Part shown: positions 47,501-56,754 of the stretch, in pieces
Layout: the number at the start of each line of letters is the position of its first letter
Position numbering within the stretch: the stretch's first letter is position 1
Assembly (NCBI GenBank): GCA_019055375.1
Contig: JAHQIW010007276.1
Coordinates: 62,001-126,000, forward strand
Direction: 5' to 3'
Length of the DNA: 64,000 bases
From: Parelaphostrongylus tenuis
Lineage: Eukaryota > Nematoda > Chromadorea > Rhabditida > Metastrongylidae
Notes under the pieces: model-generated
Databases searched by the model: none
What the model was told of the DNA's origin: nothing
The model's input: the letters and a program-made list of their open reading frames with translations, nothing else
Position numbers and translations under genes: made by a program

Positions 47501-50500
47501 AATAATTGCAAATTCAATGTCATTCACTGGACAAGAATTTTTCATAGGAGTGTTAGTAATCATTAGAACGCTTGGATCTCTGACTAGAGCCCTACGTGGC
47601 CGATTATCGAAAAAGCCTTTTTACAACGCTGTTCAAAATAAAATTACGTTTCACACCCTCCGCGCGCTTCCAGTTTTCTCGTGCGTATAATCCTCAGGAA
47701 GCACGAAAACCATGTAAGTGTGTAGTGAAAATCTCGTAGTCTCTGAGTCAATCGCTTTATATGGAGTTTCTTTCCATGTAAAAAAATTCACAATTGAAAA
47801 TAAGTTGTAGTTCACATTTCCAACGCGTCACGCCATCGATCGGTCGTCCAGCCCCCAGCCCGTGGGTTGGCCTGTAAGCAAGCTCGCCGAATGTGTAAAA
47901 CTCGGTCCTGATATCGATCTGCAGTGAGACCGTCTTTCCAGAAGCTAAGCAAAACGTTGGAATCATTGAAATTTGCGCTATCGAATAATTACCAGTAGTC
48001 TACAGAAAAATCTGTGTTCGACGAGGTGTAAAACAAAAAATTTTTTTCATTGCAGCGCTATCAAAAAGGCTTTACCAAGAAAAGCACATTTCCGAGTTCT
48101 TCGAGACTTTTGCTATCGAAACAGTGCTAGGAGTCTAAGAAAGGAGTTTCGCCCAGACAAATATAGGCGAGATAAGAAAAAAAAACCTGCGGTCGTGCGA
48201 AACGTGATTTCAATCTGGCGTAATGGAAGGATGTAATAGAAATCCGGCCATCTACGGCTCTGCGTGAGATTTAGGCATTCGAACAATTACTAACACTTTC
48301 ATGAAAATTCTTATTCAGCGAATGAGGTCAAATATTCATTTATTACCGTCTAACATTTGATTACCTGATTGTAAACCGACGCCCTGACGGGACACTTACA
48401 GTTTCCAAAATGGAAGAAAATCGTTCACGACTTCTACTCGGATTTCTTTAATAGCCATGTCCTCTTACCGTAATACGAATTCAAAGAGAATGACTTTGTC
48501 GTTTTAACCGATCCTCCCTTCCGAAACACACTTGTCGCCGGTGAAGAGTAGAACAACACCTGGTCCCAGAGAAAATAAGATCAGAACGCCTGAGGAACTT
48601 GTCGCTGTTCCAAGGTCTTGAATGGGCAGTCAAATTTCATCATATTCACGCGGGAAAGTTCAAATGTGGATTGGCTACTATTTTTAAACACCCAAGTCAA
48701 ATTCTTAGAAAGTGGCTATTCAACAAAATGATACCGTAAACCAAATAACAAAAATATTTTAGTCCACCATCTCTCTCTCTCATCCGTCACACATTAGAAA
48801 AGCACTCATCAAAAACATGTATCGAACTGCTAGTAATGTGTGCACAGGAGAAGAAAAGAGAAAAGAATCACCAAACTTGGCATGGTAAATAGCTATATTT
48901 AACGGCTATGACCACGATGTACCAGCCACTAGGGTCACTTCAATTAATAAGGTCAGCTTCAAACCGAGAGCAAAAACAAAACCTCGCACCTTAATAATAT
49001 CGCTTTTAAGTTGCCTTTTATATTAAACGAAGTTAGTTGCGCTATTAGAGGTGCCTAAAAGGATGGTCTCGAAGTTGGTAGCGTACTGAACTCCCACCCC
49101 AACGCTGCCCGTCACGACCGCAACCGTCTTTGTGATCGCCTGTGTCACTCAGAAATTTGTAAAATCTCCCCAACTGTAGGGAGGGAGATTGCATGAGCCT
49201 CGTCGCAATATACTCAATAACATGTAATGTATGCGGGGAGGAATATATTCGCGAAACGGGTAGACCACTTCATCTGCGCATAAAAGAACATCTAGATGGG
49301 AAAGCTAATGTCGATAGAAGCAAACCTCCAGGTTTATATAGGGTACCAAAGCACAACAATAATGATTTTGAGGCGACTATCACGACCTTGGCTCGGGAAT
49401 CCAAAGCATCAACGCGCAAAACCATCGAAGCGTTCTGGATAAAAGCCAAAAACCCGAAATGAACGTAAAGATGAGTGCGTCACTGTAACCTGACACCACA
49501 AATGGGCATGATTTTCTGATTTGATCCGTGGGGCGGTGCCTATACATCGATCCTATTACCAACTCATACAAATATCAAAAACAGTGTACGTTCAGGCTCT
49601 AAGAAGGCGGTGTCGCCGAAACGTCAGCCAGCAATCCGTATAGCGATCTATCTACAGCGATCAACGACGACAACAACAACGTCGTCTACTAACCTCGTGC
49701 CAGCGAAAAAGCTAAGTTTCCATTTTTGAAATGATAATTAACTTTGATTCCGAGGTTTATAGAAAGTCGTACTCACGGAAAAAAGAAGCTGGAAGTTGAA
49801 CTTGCTCAAATTATAACAGAATTTATTTGTTGAAATTCATGTATAGAGACTTTTTCTTGAGAACATATTAAGGATACCGGTTAATGCGGCCTCTGTGGAT
49901 ACTATCTGTGTCTCATTTCTTGGGCGCTCCTTTCCAGCTGAAAAAAGTTTTTCAAATTCAAAGAGAGGGAAGATGTTGGAATTTTAGCATGTTCTTAGAA
50001 AGTATCTACAGGTACAAAATAACTGATATAGGTAAGTTAAAATTTCTCAAATTTTCACGGAATTTATTTGTGGAAATCCATATATGGAAATTTTTTCTTG
50101 AGAATATATTAAGGTTACCGGTCAAGGGGGTCTCTGTAGATGATATCTGTGTCTCATTTTTTGAGCGCTCTTTTTCAGCTGAAAAAAGTGTTTGAAATTC
50201 AAAGAGAGGGAGGTTGTTTCAATTGTTTCGATGTTCTTAGAATGTATCTACAGGTACACAATAGCTGGTATAGGTACAAAGTTGAATTTGCTCAAATTTT
50301 CATAAAATTAATTTGTGGAAATCTCATGTATGGAAACTTTTTCTTGGGAACATATTAAGGATACCGGTTAATGCGGCCTCTGTGGATACTATCTGTGTCT
50401 CATTTCTTGGGCGCTCCTTTTCAGCTGAAAAAAGTGTTTCAAATTCATAGAGAGGGAGGATGTTTAATTTGTTTGTTGTGGAAATCCATGTATGGAAACT

Positions 50501-52029
50501 TTTTTTTTTTGAGAACATATTAAGGATACCGGTTAATGCGGCCTCTGTGGATACTATCTGTGTCTCATTTCTTGGGCGCTCCTTTTCAGCTGAAAAAAGT
50601 GTTTCAAATTCATAGAGAGGGAGGATGTTGAAATTTTAGCTTGTTCTTAGAAAGTATCTACAGGTACAAAATAACTGATATAGGTAGGTCAAATTTTCTC
50701 AAATTTTCACGGAATTTATTTGTGGAAATCCATATATGGAAACTTTTTCTTGAGAATATATTGAGATTACCGGTCCAAGGGGGTCTCTGTAGATGATATC
50801 TGTGTCTCATTTTTTGGGCGCTCTTTTTCAACTGAAAAAAGTGTTTCAAATTCAAAGAGTGGGATGATGTTAAAATTGTTTGGAAATTCTTAGAAACTAT
50901 CTACAGGTACACAATAGCATTATGTGTAAGAATGCTGAAAGACAACCAAAGCGTCAGACGGTTCAAGTCCATGGCACAAGATTCAGGTTACAAGTTGGGC
51001 TCGTATCTGCACATCATTATGGTTATACCTCATACCTTACGGTTAGATATAAAAATTGAATACTCGGTGGACTATCGGAACTGTGACTCCAAGAATGGAA
51101 TCTTCTTGCTGACACATATTCAAAGTACCGCTCAATGTGGCCACTGTGTTCACTCCTGTGGCAGTCTTTTTTTTTTCATACGAGGGTATGTTTCAGTTCA
51201 TGAGAGAACTCGAAAGTTAAGTTTGTTTGAGTCTACATAGAGAGGATATGGCGAAAATTTCTAGGGAATTACGTAGAAACTACTTGTCAAGCATATAACT
51301 GAAGTACTGGTTGATGTGACCACATTAAGCGATGTCAATGACATTATGCCCTTGTTTCGAATGCTTTCTTGAGACCACGCTCAAATCTCAATGGATCCCT
51401 TTGTAATTATTTGAGCCAACATGCTATGTAGTCTGTTAAGGGCTCTTGTGCAGCCCGGTACACGTGTTCCGGCCTTGCCGTCTTGTCAGTCGGGCAGAAC
51501 CCATGGTCTTTCAATTCTTTTGTGATCCAATCCTCTCGGCAGCCTTGCTCTCCCTACAGAGAGTTATCGAAGTCGAGCGATTTACACTGAATGTAAGGTG
51601 AAAGTATCACCGAACTCACAGCGTTTTGTACTCGATTGCTCTTTGGATGGTATTTTCATAAAATTATACCTTTATCTCAAGTGTTTTCCTGAGACCACGC
51701 TCAATTTCAATAGATCCCCTCATAGATTCAATAGTGCGAAGGGATGTCAATGACAGTCAACTAAACCACACTGCTTATTCCTCAACAATACAAATAATGA
51801 AAATTATATCATATACGCTACCGATATCTGTGGAAGCTTTCCTGAAGTTATTAAGATCTCAACATTGAATACTGTTAGTACCAACACACCTTGCACTCCA
51901 TCCATTTGTCCGGCCACGTCTTGCATGATGATTTTTTTGGCACGCGTGTGTGTTCGGATGCCGCTTGAGAGCTCTTGGTCTCTTTCATGATATTCATGGA
52001 AATACCACTTCGAACTGTGCGGCGTTTTG
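44551..52029 (-). CDS. Putative type I membrane protein with tandem 60-bp repeat exons
   Basis: Exon-like blocks with splice signals, minus strand: 51890-52029; 51129-51155; 50771-50831; 50530-50589; 50365-50424; 50119-50178; 49878-49937; 45234-45293; 45070-45107; 44987-45018; 44551-44791. The repeat exons start after TTTTTTCAG, end before GTATCC or GTAACC, and are phase 1-1. The typical 20-residue unit is AEKERPRNETQIVSTEAALT, with an NET glycosylation sequon. The 51890-52029 block ends in phase 1 (SSGIRTHTRAKK inside). The last exons read EEYKRKSQFLLDVTKFR, then a hydrophobic span LLLLAMAMNLVIIVQLILL, basic RKK and a polar tail of about 45 residues ending at TGA 44551-44553. The family is not recognised and the 5' end is not identified. 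The 50771-50831 block has one extra base and would shift the frame. RTE, F1 and PLE insertions fill the 49877-45294 intron. Whether the gene is alive is uncertain; the exon structure is inference from the sequence. Confidence 0.5.
45850..45993 (-). pseudogene. Diverged duplicate of the 140-bp exon
   Basis: The minus strand after an acceptor-like TTATTGCAG reads with FSSGIRIHMLTQ where the 51890-52029 block has LSSGIRTHTRAK. An in-frame stop replaces KW near its start. Order and strand match the upstream copy, so part of the gene (this exon plus a repeat exon) was duplicated. Confidence 0.45.
46140..47474 (+). pseudogene. RTE retrotransposon copy 2, 5' part
   Basis: It aligns by eye with the 13.48-11.8 kb RTE in opposite orientation: a 5' region (VFLRVKSAKNLQSSGWEVYE), endonuclease pieces (CGSMPTLSIFVAYA, DEDEVEVFCMDVEKRFRENH), and the linker up to GACCAAAATGACAGC. 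Many frameshifts and stops are present. It is older than the 10-kb copy. Confidence 0.75.
47475..48367. mobile_element. Fold-back element, family F1, nested in RTE copy 2
   Basis: The termini CAGGTA 47475-47480 and TACCTG 48362-48367 are inverse, followed inward by TGTTAGACGG and CCGTCTAACA. The flanks join the RTE linker (GACCAAAATGACAG and GATTGTAAACCGACGCCCTGACGGG), so the RTE sequence defines this element's ends: 893 bp. No coding capacity. Confidence 0.75.
48368..48612 (+). pseudogene. RTE copy 2, continuation after the nested element
   Basis: CCCTGACGGGACACTTACAG to GAACAACACCTGGTCCCAG follows the RTE linker/RT start of the 10-kb copy. It stops where PLE sequence begins at about 48613. 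Confidence 0.75.
49193..49462 (+). pseudogene. PLE GIY-YIG endonuclease domain, open fragment
   Basis: An 89-codon open stretch containing YSITCNVCGEEYIRETG (GIY-YIG-like core with the PLE-specific CxxC), RIKEHLDG, and KTIEAFWI with the catalytic-type Glu. It is preceded by a degraded linker, so it is not part of an intact ORF. Confidence 0.75.
49595..49629 (+). ncRNA. PLE 3'-end hammerhead-like motif, decayed
   Basis: GGCU (49595-49598) can pair with AGCC (49626-49629). Stem II is GGCG-GUGU-CGCC, then GAA, ACGU and C. The CUGA box reads CUAAGAA, so a core base is lost. Compare 56649-56683. Confidence 0.5.
49790..50900. repeat. Tandem array of about 243-bp units (exon plus intron)
   Basis: The phrase GAACATATTA (or GAATATATTA) begins at 49861, 50102, 50348, 50513 and 50754: spacings 241, 246, 165 and 241. 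Each unit contains one 60-bp minus-strand exon-like block, and the 165-bp unit has lost intron sequence only. Neighbouring units pair in similarity (A, C and D alike; B and E alike), suggesting a two-unit duplication. Confidence 0.8.
51371..51720 (-). mobile_element. Hammerhead-ribozyme element (H1), decayed, 320-bp direct-repeat period
   Basis: GAGACCACGCTCAA at 51371 recurs at 51691, exactly 320 bp apart, as at 13724/14044 in the other orientation. The HHR lies at 51453-51495. Insertion is next to an exon-like block of the repeat-exon gene (about 51310-51345), apparently interrupting its upstream flank. Confidence 0.65.
51453..51495 (-). ncRNA. Hammerhead ribozyme (H1), decayed
   Basis: On the minus strand: stem I GCCCGA/CCGGGC, core CUGACAA (G8 lost), stem II with a mismatch around GGCAA, GGAA instead of GAA, stem III ACACGUGU, triplet GUA. 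The changes are mostly CpG-type transitions. Predicted inactive. Confidence 0.7.
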
Positions 52030-52901
52030 CTGCAAAGCAGGTAATCGCACATACTGTGGCGTTGACGGGCTTCTGGCGACACGTTAATTTAGGCGATGTT
52101 GGTCCATTGATGTGTTCAAACGCTTCAGGTAGCGAGACTGTGCAGTGGAGGTGTACATGCGTTCAACTGCACATATAGTAGAACCGCGTCAGAAATTTGT
52201 GACCGAGTCGACTCTTTTCGAGTGAAAGTATGTTTACAGATGCAGATTCATGTGGCAGATCAGATTTGTTCTTCGCTTTCAAAAGTCGGTAAAGACCGAC
52301 TCCCGTTTATAGTTGGATCGGGTGTTTAGCCTGAGCCTCCTCATATGTCGAACACGTTGGTGCTATCGGTGCTATTCCAATATCTGCGCACCGTCGAGTG
52401 CGGTGAACTTCGCCGACACAGTACAAAATTTTGCATGCGATTTGACAGACACGAGGCGGCACGTTGGACGGATACGCGTTTGAACATAGTTTTCAGCTGT
52501 CTTAGACGTTCCACCTGAATTTTTCGTCTATCACGTATAAGTGTGTGGCCACTAGATGTTTGATTAGTTCTGCTCGACCATGTATCGTTTGGGACTATTG
52601 TGTCAGAGGGGAGTCAGACCAGGCTGTTCCCACGTTTCATCATAGGCAGTCGCCACTGCAAAAATTCATGCCCATAATAAATCGTAATCAATCCGAGTAA
52701 TACCAGAACAATAACACATCAGTAATGAGCTCGGTGCAAGATCTGATCTGACCTTGTGCGCATTGGTGGTATCTCTATCATTGCCCCACCGTCGTTCTGA
52801 ATCGTGATTCTTTTACAGAATTCGAGTATTACTCTTGTAATGTCTATCTATTAGTCCTCATATCATAAGATAGACCGTCTTATTTTTTAATTTCCACAGA
52901 A
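52030..52901. other. No gene recognised
   Basis: Upstream of the repeat-exon gene on the minus strand, so its promoter or first exons could lie here, but I found no convincing exon. Confidence 0.3.
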
Positions 52902-53457
52902 TATTTCTTCAAGATCGATGTTTCAACTACTAAAATTCTTAAGACAAAATTCTCACTTGTGATGTTGAGCAAATTTTGAATAAATTTTGTTTTCTCCAAT
53001 TTTTCGTTGACGCATCTGCCGGTCCCAGTATCTTTGTCGTATTCATTGAATCTTGTCTAAATATGCAATGAAGGTTTTTCTGAGGAAAGCGTTATAATAC
53101 ACACTGTTATGGACCTTTGATTTTTCATAACACTCCCTTAGATCGGTCTTGCAGAAGCACGTGAAACTTTTATACTTTTCATCTTTATACTGATCCCATT
53201 GACAAGTTTTCTGAATAGAAACGGCCTCTGTGCGCCGTAATGATTATACTGCTAATGAACGTGCATCTTACAATTTTCAGCAATCAACTTTACCTTGTAT
53301 TTTCCGTATCCTTTTACAATAGCTTCGATTGAACAGTTCTGAAGTCCACCAATCGTAAACTCATGGAACTTCACTTCCAAACATTGTGAAATGTCTTTGC
53401 CCTAAAATTTCATTGAGTTTTGATCTCAACTGACACAGTGGTGGCCGTTTTGAATCA

Positions 53458-53658
53458 ATGAAGTCAAATTTAATGGACTGTCACAAAGATCAAAAATACA
53501 GGAAATTTCTACCAATTGTTAAAACTCTTGCCTGTGGCATGGGACCCTCAATGCAAAGGTCTCTATCCGATTTCGATATCGATATGAAACATGAGAAGAT
53601 GATCACAATAAGATTCATCGAAGATTACTCTAACGACCACCAGCGTCAATCAAGTTAA
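53458..53658 (+). CDS. Hypothetical 66-residue ORF conserved in both arms
   Basis: The product and the one at 63235-63435 (minus) share 60 of 66 residues and the same stop, e.g. CGMGPSMQRSLSDFDIDMKH here and a close variant there. No known family. Conservation may simply reflect the recent duplication of the arm. Confidence 0.2.
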   Translation: MKSNLMDCHKDQKYRKFLPIVKTLACGMGPSMQRSLSDFDIDMKHEKMITIRFIEDYSNDHQRQSS

Positions 53659-54771
53659 ACTAATGTAAACTCTTTTCAGCATACTCGACTTGATTAGTGT
53701 AACAATAACTATGATACATGTTTACTGATAGGAGTTCATGATAGCGTAAACATTTTTAAATGATCAATTCGAGTACGTGATTAATAATGAAAATTATCGA
53801 GAAGTAAAGAGGACAGCAACGCCAATCCATAGTCAATCAGTGCTGCTCGTTTACTGAGAGAGAAACAATGCAGTCGTTCCCTACAGTCTTTATTACCACG
53901 TTCTTCATTACATTTGCTTTTTAGCACATATACGGCCCTTGTTGACATCGTTTGTGCTTGAAAGCCGCGGACTCCTATGCGATTGATAAGTTAAACGCTG
54001 GTTTTTCTTTCTGAACAACAAGCGATAAACTCTCTACAGTTAGAGGACTTATGAAGATGAGAACATCACAAAGCTATAGAAGAGGCTTTGATATATCCAT
54101 GTAAGGGCAAGAGGTTCCACTGTGTGCTACATTCAACGTTTCTACCGTCACCCATATCGTTGTCTTGACTTGTGTGGATTTTGGCGCTTACTATGTACAC
54201 ATTTCGTATTTCGACATTTCCTGTGTACGACCAGTACAATAAGTACAGCTCCTTCTGAAAATCTGAAATACAAACAATGAATTTTTGGCTAAAACGCTTC
54301 GATTTTTCGCACAGATGATGAGCTTGCAAATTTATACCTCCACAAGAACCTTAAAGAGCTTATGACGAGAGTACCTCAATAGTAAGTGCCTATAAGTCCT
54401 CATAGTTGTGTTTTCAATAATTCTGTTAAAATCCTTGAAATATCCGAGAATTCCACAGAAAGAATAACGTTTTGTAGCGCCTTCTTTAAGTTGCTGGTTT
54501 TTGAATGACTAATGCAATAGTCCGCTTGATTATTACACTTGGCATAAGTCAGAATCAGTTATCACCCTGGCTGAAGCGATAGCTTCATACTTTTCTGTAA
54601 GCATAGTATACGCGACCAGAAGACCAGATTATGTAATGCATCAGGCAAAATTTCAAATCAAACAACTATATTGAAACTGAACCATGGTGTTGACTGTTTC
54701 TCAAGCATTGCAATAAACATTCAAAATAATTTCAAAAAAATGTTTAAAGCCTAAGCGAGGTTGGTATGCCA

Positions 54772-54820
54772 GGGCCATACACGCGTGTTTCGGAGGTCTC
54801 GCCCTCCTCGTCAGTGACCC
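54772..54820 (-). ncRNA. Type I hammerhead ribozyme (H2), core intact
   Basis: On the minus strand: stem I GGGUCA/UGGCCC, core CUGACGA, stem II GGAGG/CCUCC with loop GCGAGA, GAA, stem III ACACGCGUGU (three pairs with a CGCG loop as monomer), triplet GUA. Cleavage is expected between plus positions 54778 and 54777. Confidence 0.85.
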
Positions 54821-54927
54821 ACGCCCCAGTAGACTGTGAAGTGGTGATGGCACAGTGTCATTGTACATTGTAGCATCACCACATACGCTTCCCTCCCTGC
54901 TACAGTGCACGGCTTAATGTGGGGCAT

Positions 54928-54976
54928 GGGTCACTGACGAGGAGAGCGAGACCTACGAAACACGCGTGTGTGGCCT
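54928..54976 (+). ncRNA. Hammerhead ribozyme (H2), inactive partner
   Basis: The core CUGACGA and GAA remain, but the cleavage position is G (GUG at 54970), and stem II GGAGA/CCUAC has mismatches. G at this site is not cleaved by HHRs. Confidence 0.75.
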
Positions 54977-55043
54977 TAGCGTACCAATTTCGCTTAGGCT
55001 TTGAACATGCTTTCATTGAAATTATTTTGAAACTGATTTTTGA

Positions 55044-55440
55044 AAACTGAAACTGTTTTCGCCTATATATTCTTCCCTCGCATGTTTTACATGTTAGCAA
55101 ATAAATTGTGCTCGACCTTATACAATCTCCCTCTTTTCCGTTGGCGCAGATTATACAGTTGTTGGTGTTGCACAATCGATCATAGAGTCTATTGCGGGTC
55201 AGCTGATGGCGTAGGGTGGGAGGTGGGATTTTGATAATTTTTACGGAATTTTCAAGACCGCATCATTTTAGGCACCTTTCAACCGCGCTACTAATTTCGT
55301 TTGTTATAAATGGCAGTTTGAAGGGAACTCTAATCAGGTGCGGAGTATTGTTCTTTTGGGACCTAATTCCACTTTTTGAATATTCACGAGTGGCAAATGT
55401 TTTGAAGCCGTGGTTTTCACAATTCAACAACTAATGACCC
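55044..55440 (-). pseudogene. PLE fragment, minus strand (RT tail plus start of GIY-YIG)
   Basis: Reads VPFKLPFITNEISSAVERC, then NSVKIIKIPPPTLRHQL, CIICANGKEGDCIRS, IYLLTCKTCEGRIYR, and is cut off at the edge of the inverted-repeat arm at about 55043. It is the inverse of 55.96-56.28 kb. Confidence 0.75.
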
Positions 55441-55469
55441 TCCTAAAACAATGTCTTAGTTGTTCAATC

Positions 55470-56720
55470 TTTCGGTGGTCGGGAAAATACTTTACACAAC
55501 TCAGGGGGTTAGCCATGGGTCAACGTCTAGCACCTAGTCTTGCCATCGCTTTTATGGTATAAGGTGGAAGCCCAGTTCTCGTTCTTCGCTCATTGCTCTA
55601 CTGCCGGTATATAGACGATTGTTTCATTGTTTGTTCCACACAAGAAAAATGGACAAATGTTTTGAAGTCTTGAACGGACAGTCAGATCATATAAAATTTA
55701 CGAGAAAAAGTCCAAACGGGAGCTGGTTTCCATTCTTAAACATCCAAGTAAAGCTTTTGGATAGTGGCTATACTACAAAATGGTATCAAAAATCAAGTAA
55801 CAAAAACATTTTGATCAATCACCTTTCCTATCATCCTTCACGCATGAAGAAATCGCTAATTAAAAAACATGTTTCGAACTGGCTAAAAATGTGTGCACAG
55901 GAGAGGAGGAAAGGAACGAATCGTTAAACTTGGCACGAAAAATTGCCATTTCCAACGGCTACAAAACATTTGCTACTTGGGAATATTCAAGAAGTGGAAT
56001 TAGGTCCCGAAAGAACAATACTCCGCACCTGAATAGAGTTCTCTTCAAACTGCCATCTATATCAAACGAAATTACTAGCGCGGTTAAAATGTGCCTAAAA
56101 AGATGCGGTCTTGAAAATTCCGTGGTAATCATCGAAATCCCACCTCCCACCCTACGCCATCAGCTGATCCGCAATAGACTTTATGATCGATTGTACCACA
56201 CCAAAAACTGTATAATCTGCCTTACCGGAAAAGAGGGGGATTGTATGAGATCGGGCACAATTTAATTACTGACATGTAAAACATGCGGGGAAGAATGTAT
56301 AGGCGAAATGGGTAGACCACTTTTCATCCGCATAAAAGAACATCTAGATAGTAAATCTAAAATAGATAAAACCAAACCTGTAGCCTTACATAGGGCACAA
56401 AAACACAACAATAAGGATTTTAATGTGACTGTCACAATCCTAGAGCAGGAATCAAAAACAACCACGCGCAAAACTCTTGAGGCATTTTGGATAAACGCCA
56501 AAAACCCCGAAATGAACCGGAAGGACGAATGCGTCACCATCACACGAGATCTCGCGCGCTTTCTTCGTTTGATGTTTTAACTTGACCTAGGCAACATATA
56601 AATAAGATTATCCAAATCATTCAAATAGACTAATACTACATACGCCCAGGCTCTGAAGAAGGCGGGTCGCCGAAACGTCAGCCGAACTTCTACGACTAAT
56701 TTACCAACCTCGCGTCAGCT
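55470..56720 (+). mobile_element. Penelope-like retroelement, 5'-truncated, RT C-half plus GIY-YIG endonuclease
   Basis: RT motifs across shifting frames: RGLAMGQRLAPSLAIAFM near 55.51 kb, then CRYIDDCFIV near 55.61 kb (the YxDD catalytic motif in Penelope form), FLNIQVKLLDSGYTTKWYQK, NHLSYHPSRMKKSLIKKHV. A linker PPPTLRHQLIRNRLYDRL leads to CIICLTGKEGDCMRSGTI, a stop, then LLTCKTCGEECIGEMGRP, RIKEHLDSKSK and KTLEAFWINAKNPEMNRKDE to the stop at about 56580. The 3' flank has the HHR-like motif. At least two frame changes and one stop make it a pseudogene. Confidence 0.85.
56649..56683 (+). ncRNA. PLE 3'-end minimal hammerhead-like motif
   Basis: GGCU 56649-56652 pairs with AGCC 56680-56683. 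Core CUGAAGA 56653-56659 plus one extra A; stem II GGCG-GGU-CGCC; GAA 56672-56674; minimal stem III ACGU; H17 is C (GUC), with a cut expected after 56679. Short-stem-III HHRs in Penelope-like elements are established knowledge. The extra A makes activity uncertain. Confidence 0.6.
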
Positions 56721-56754
56721 AATCAAGATAAGTTTTTTTCGATTTTGATATAAT

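Larger units (their letters stand above)
48613..49700 (+). mobile_element. Penelope-like retroelement (PLE), 5'-truncated
   Basis: Starts within the RT C-terminal part (GGTCTTGAATGGGCAGTCAA, matching the 55.67-kb PLE), runs through degraded RT tail and a linker, and ends with a GIY-YIG endonuclease frame at 49193-49462: IYSITCNVCGEEYIRETGRP, LRIKEHLDG and KTIEAFWIKAKN. The CxxC pair, the Tyr, the Arg and the late Glu of the PLE endonuclease are visible. The 3' part has the HHR-like motif at 49595-49629. PLEs use reverse transcriptase plus this nickase to insert copies. This copy lacks most of the RT. Confidence 0.8.
54726..55030. mobile_element. Palindromic hammerhead-ribozyme element, subfamily H2
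   Basis: AAATAATTTCAAAAAAATG...GTATGCCAGGGCCATAC on the left mirrors GGCCTTAGCGTACC...CATTGAAATTATTTTGAAA on the right, centre near 54874. Each half holds one HHR. The centre contains a hairpin GTGGTGAT...ATCACCAC. Differences between halves show this palindrome is older than the H1 one at 20.9 kb. The inverted duplicate is at 61861-62165. Confidence 0.75.
52902..55043. repeat. Large inverted repeat, left outer arm
   Basis: The reverse complement matches 61855-64000 nearly continuously (52902 pairs with 64000; the 53458-53658 frame pairs with 63235-63435). Arms differ by scattered substitutions and small indels. The right arm runs off the window, so the true outer limit is unknown. Confidence 0.85.
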
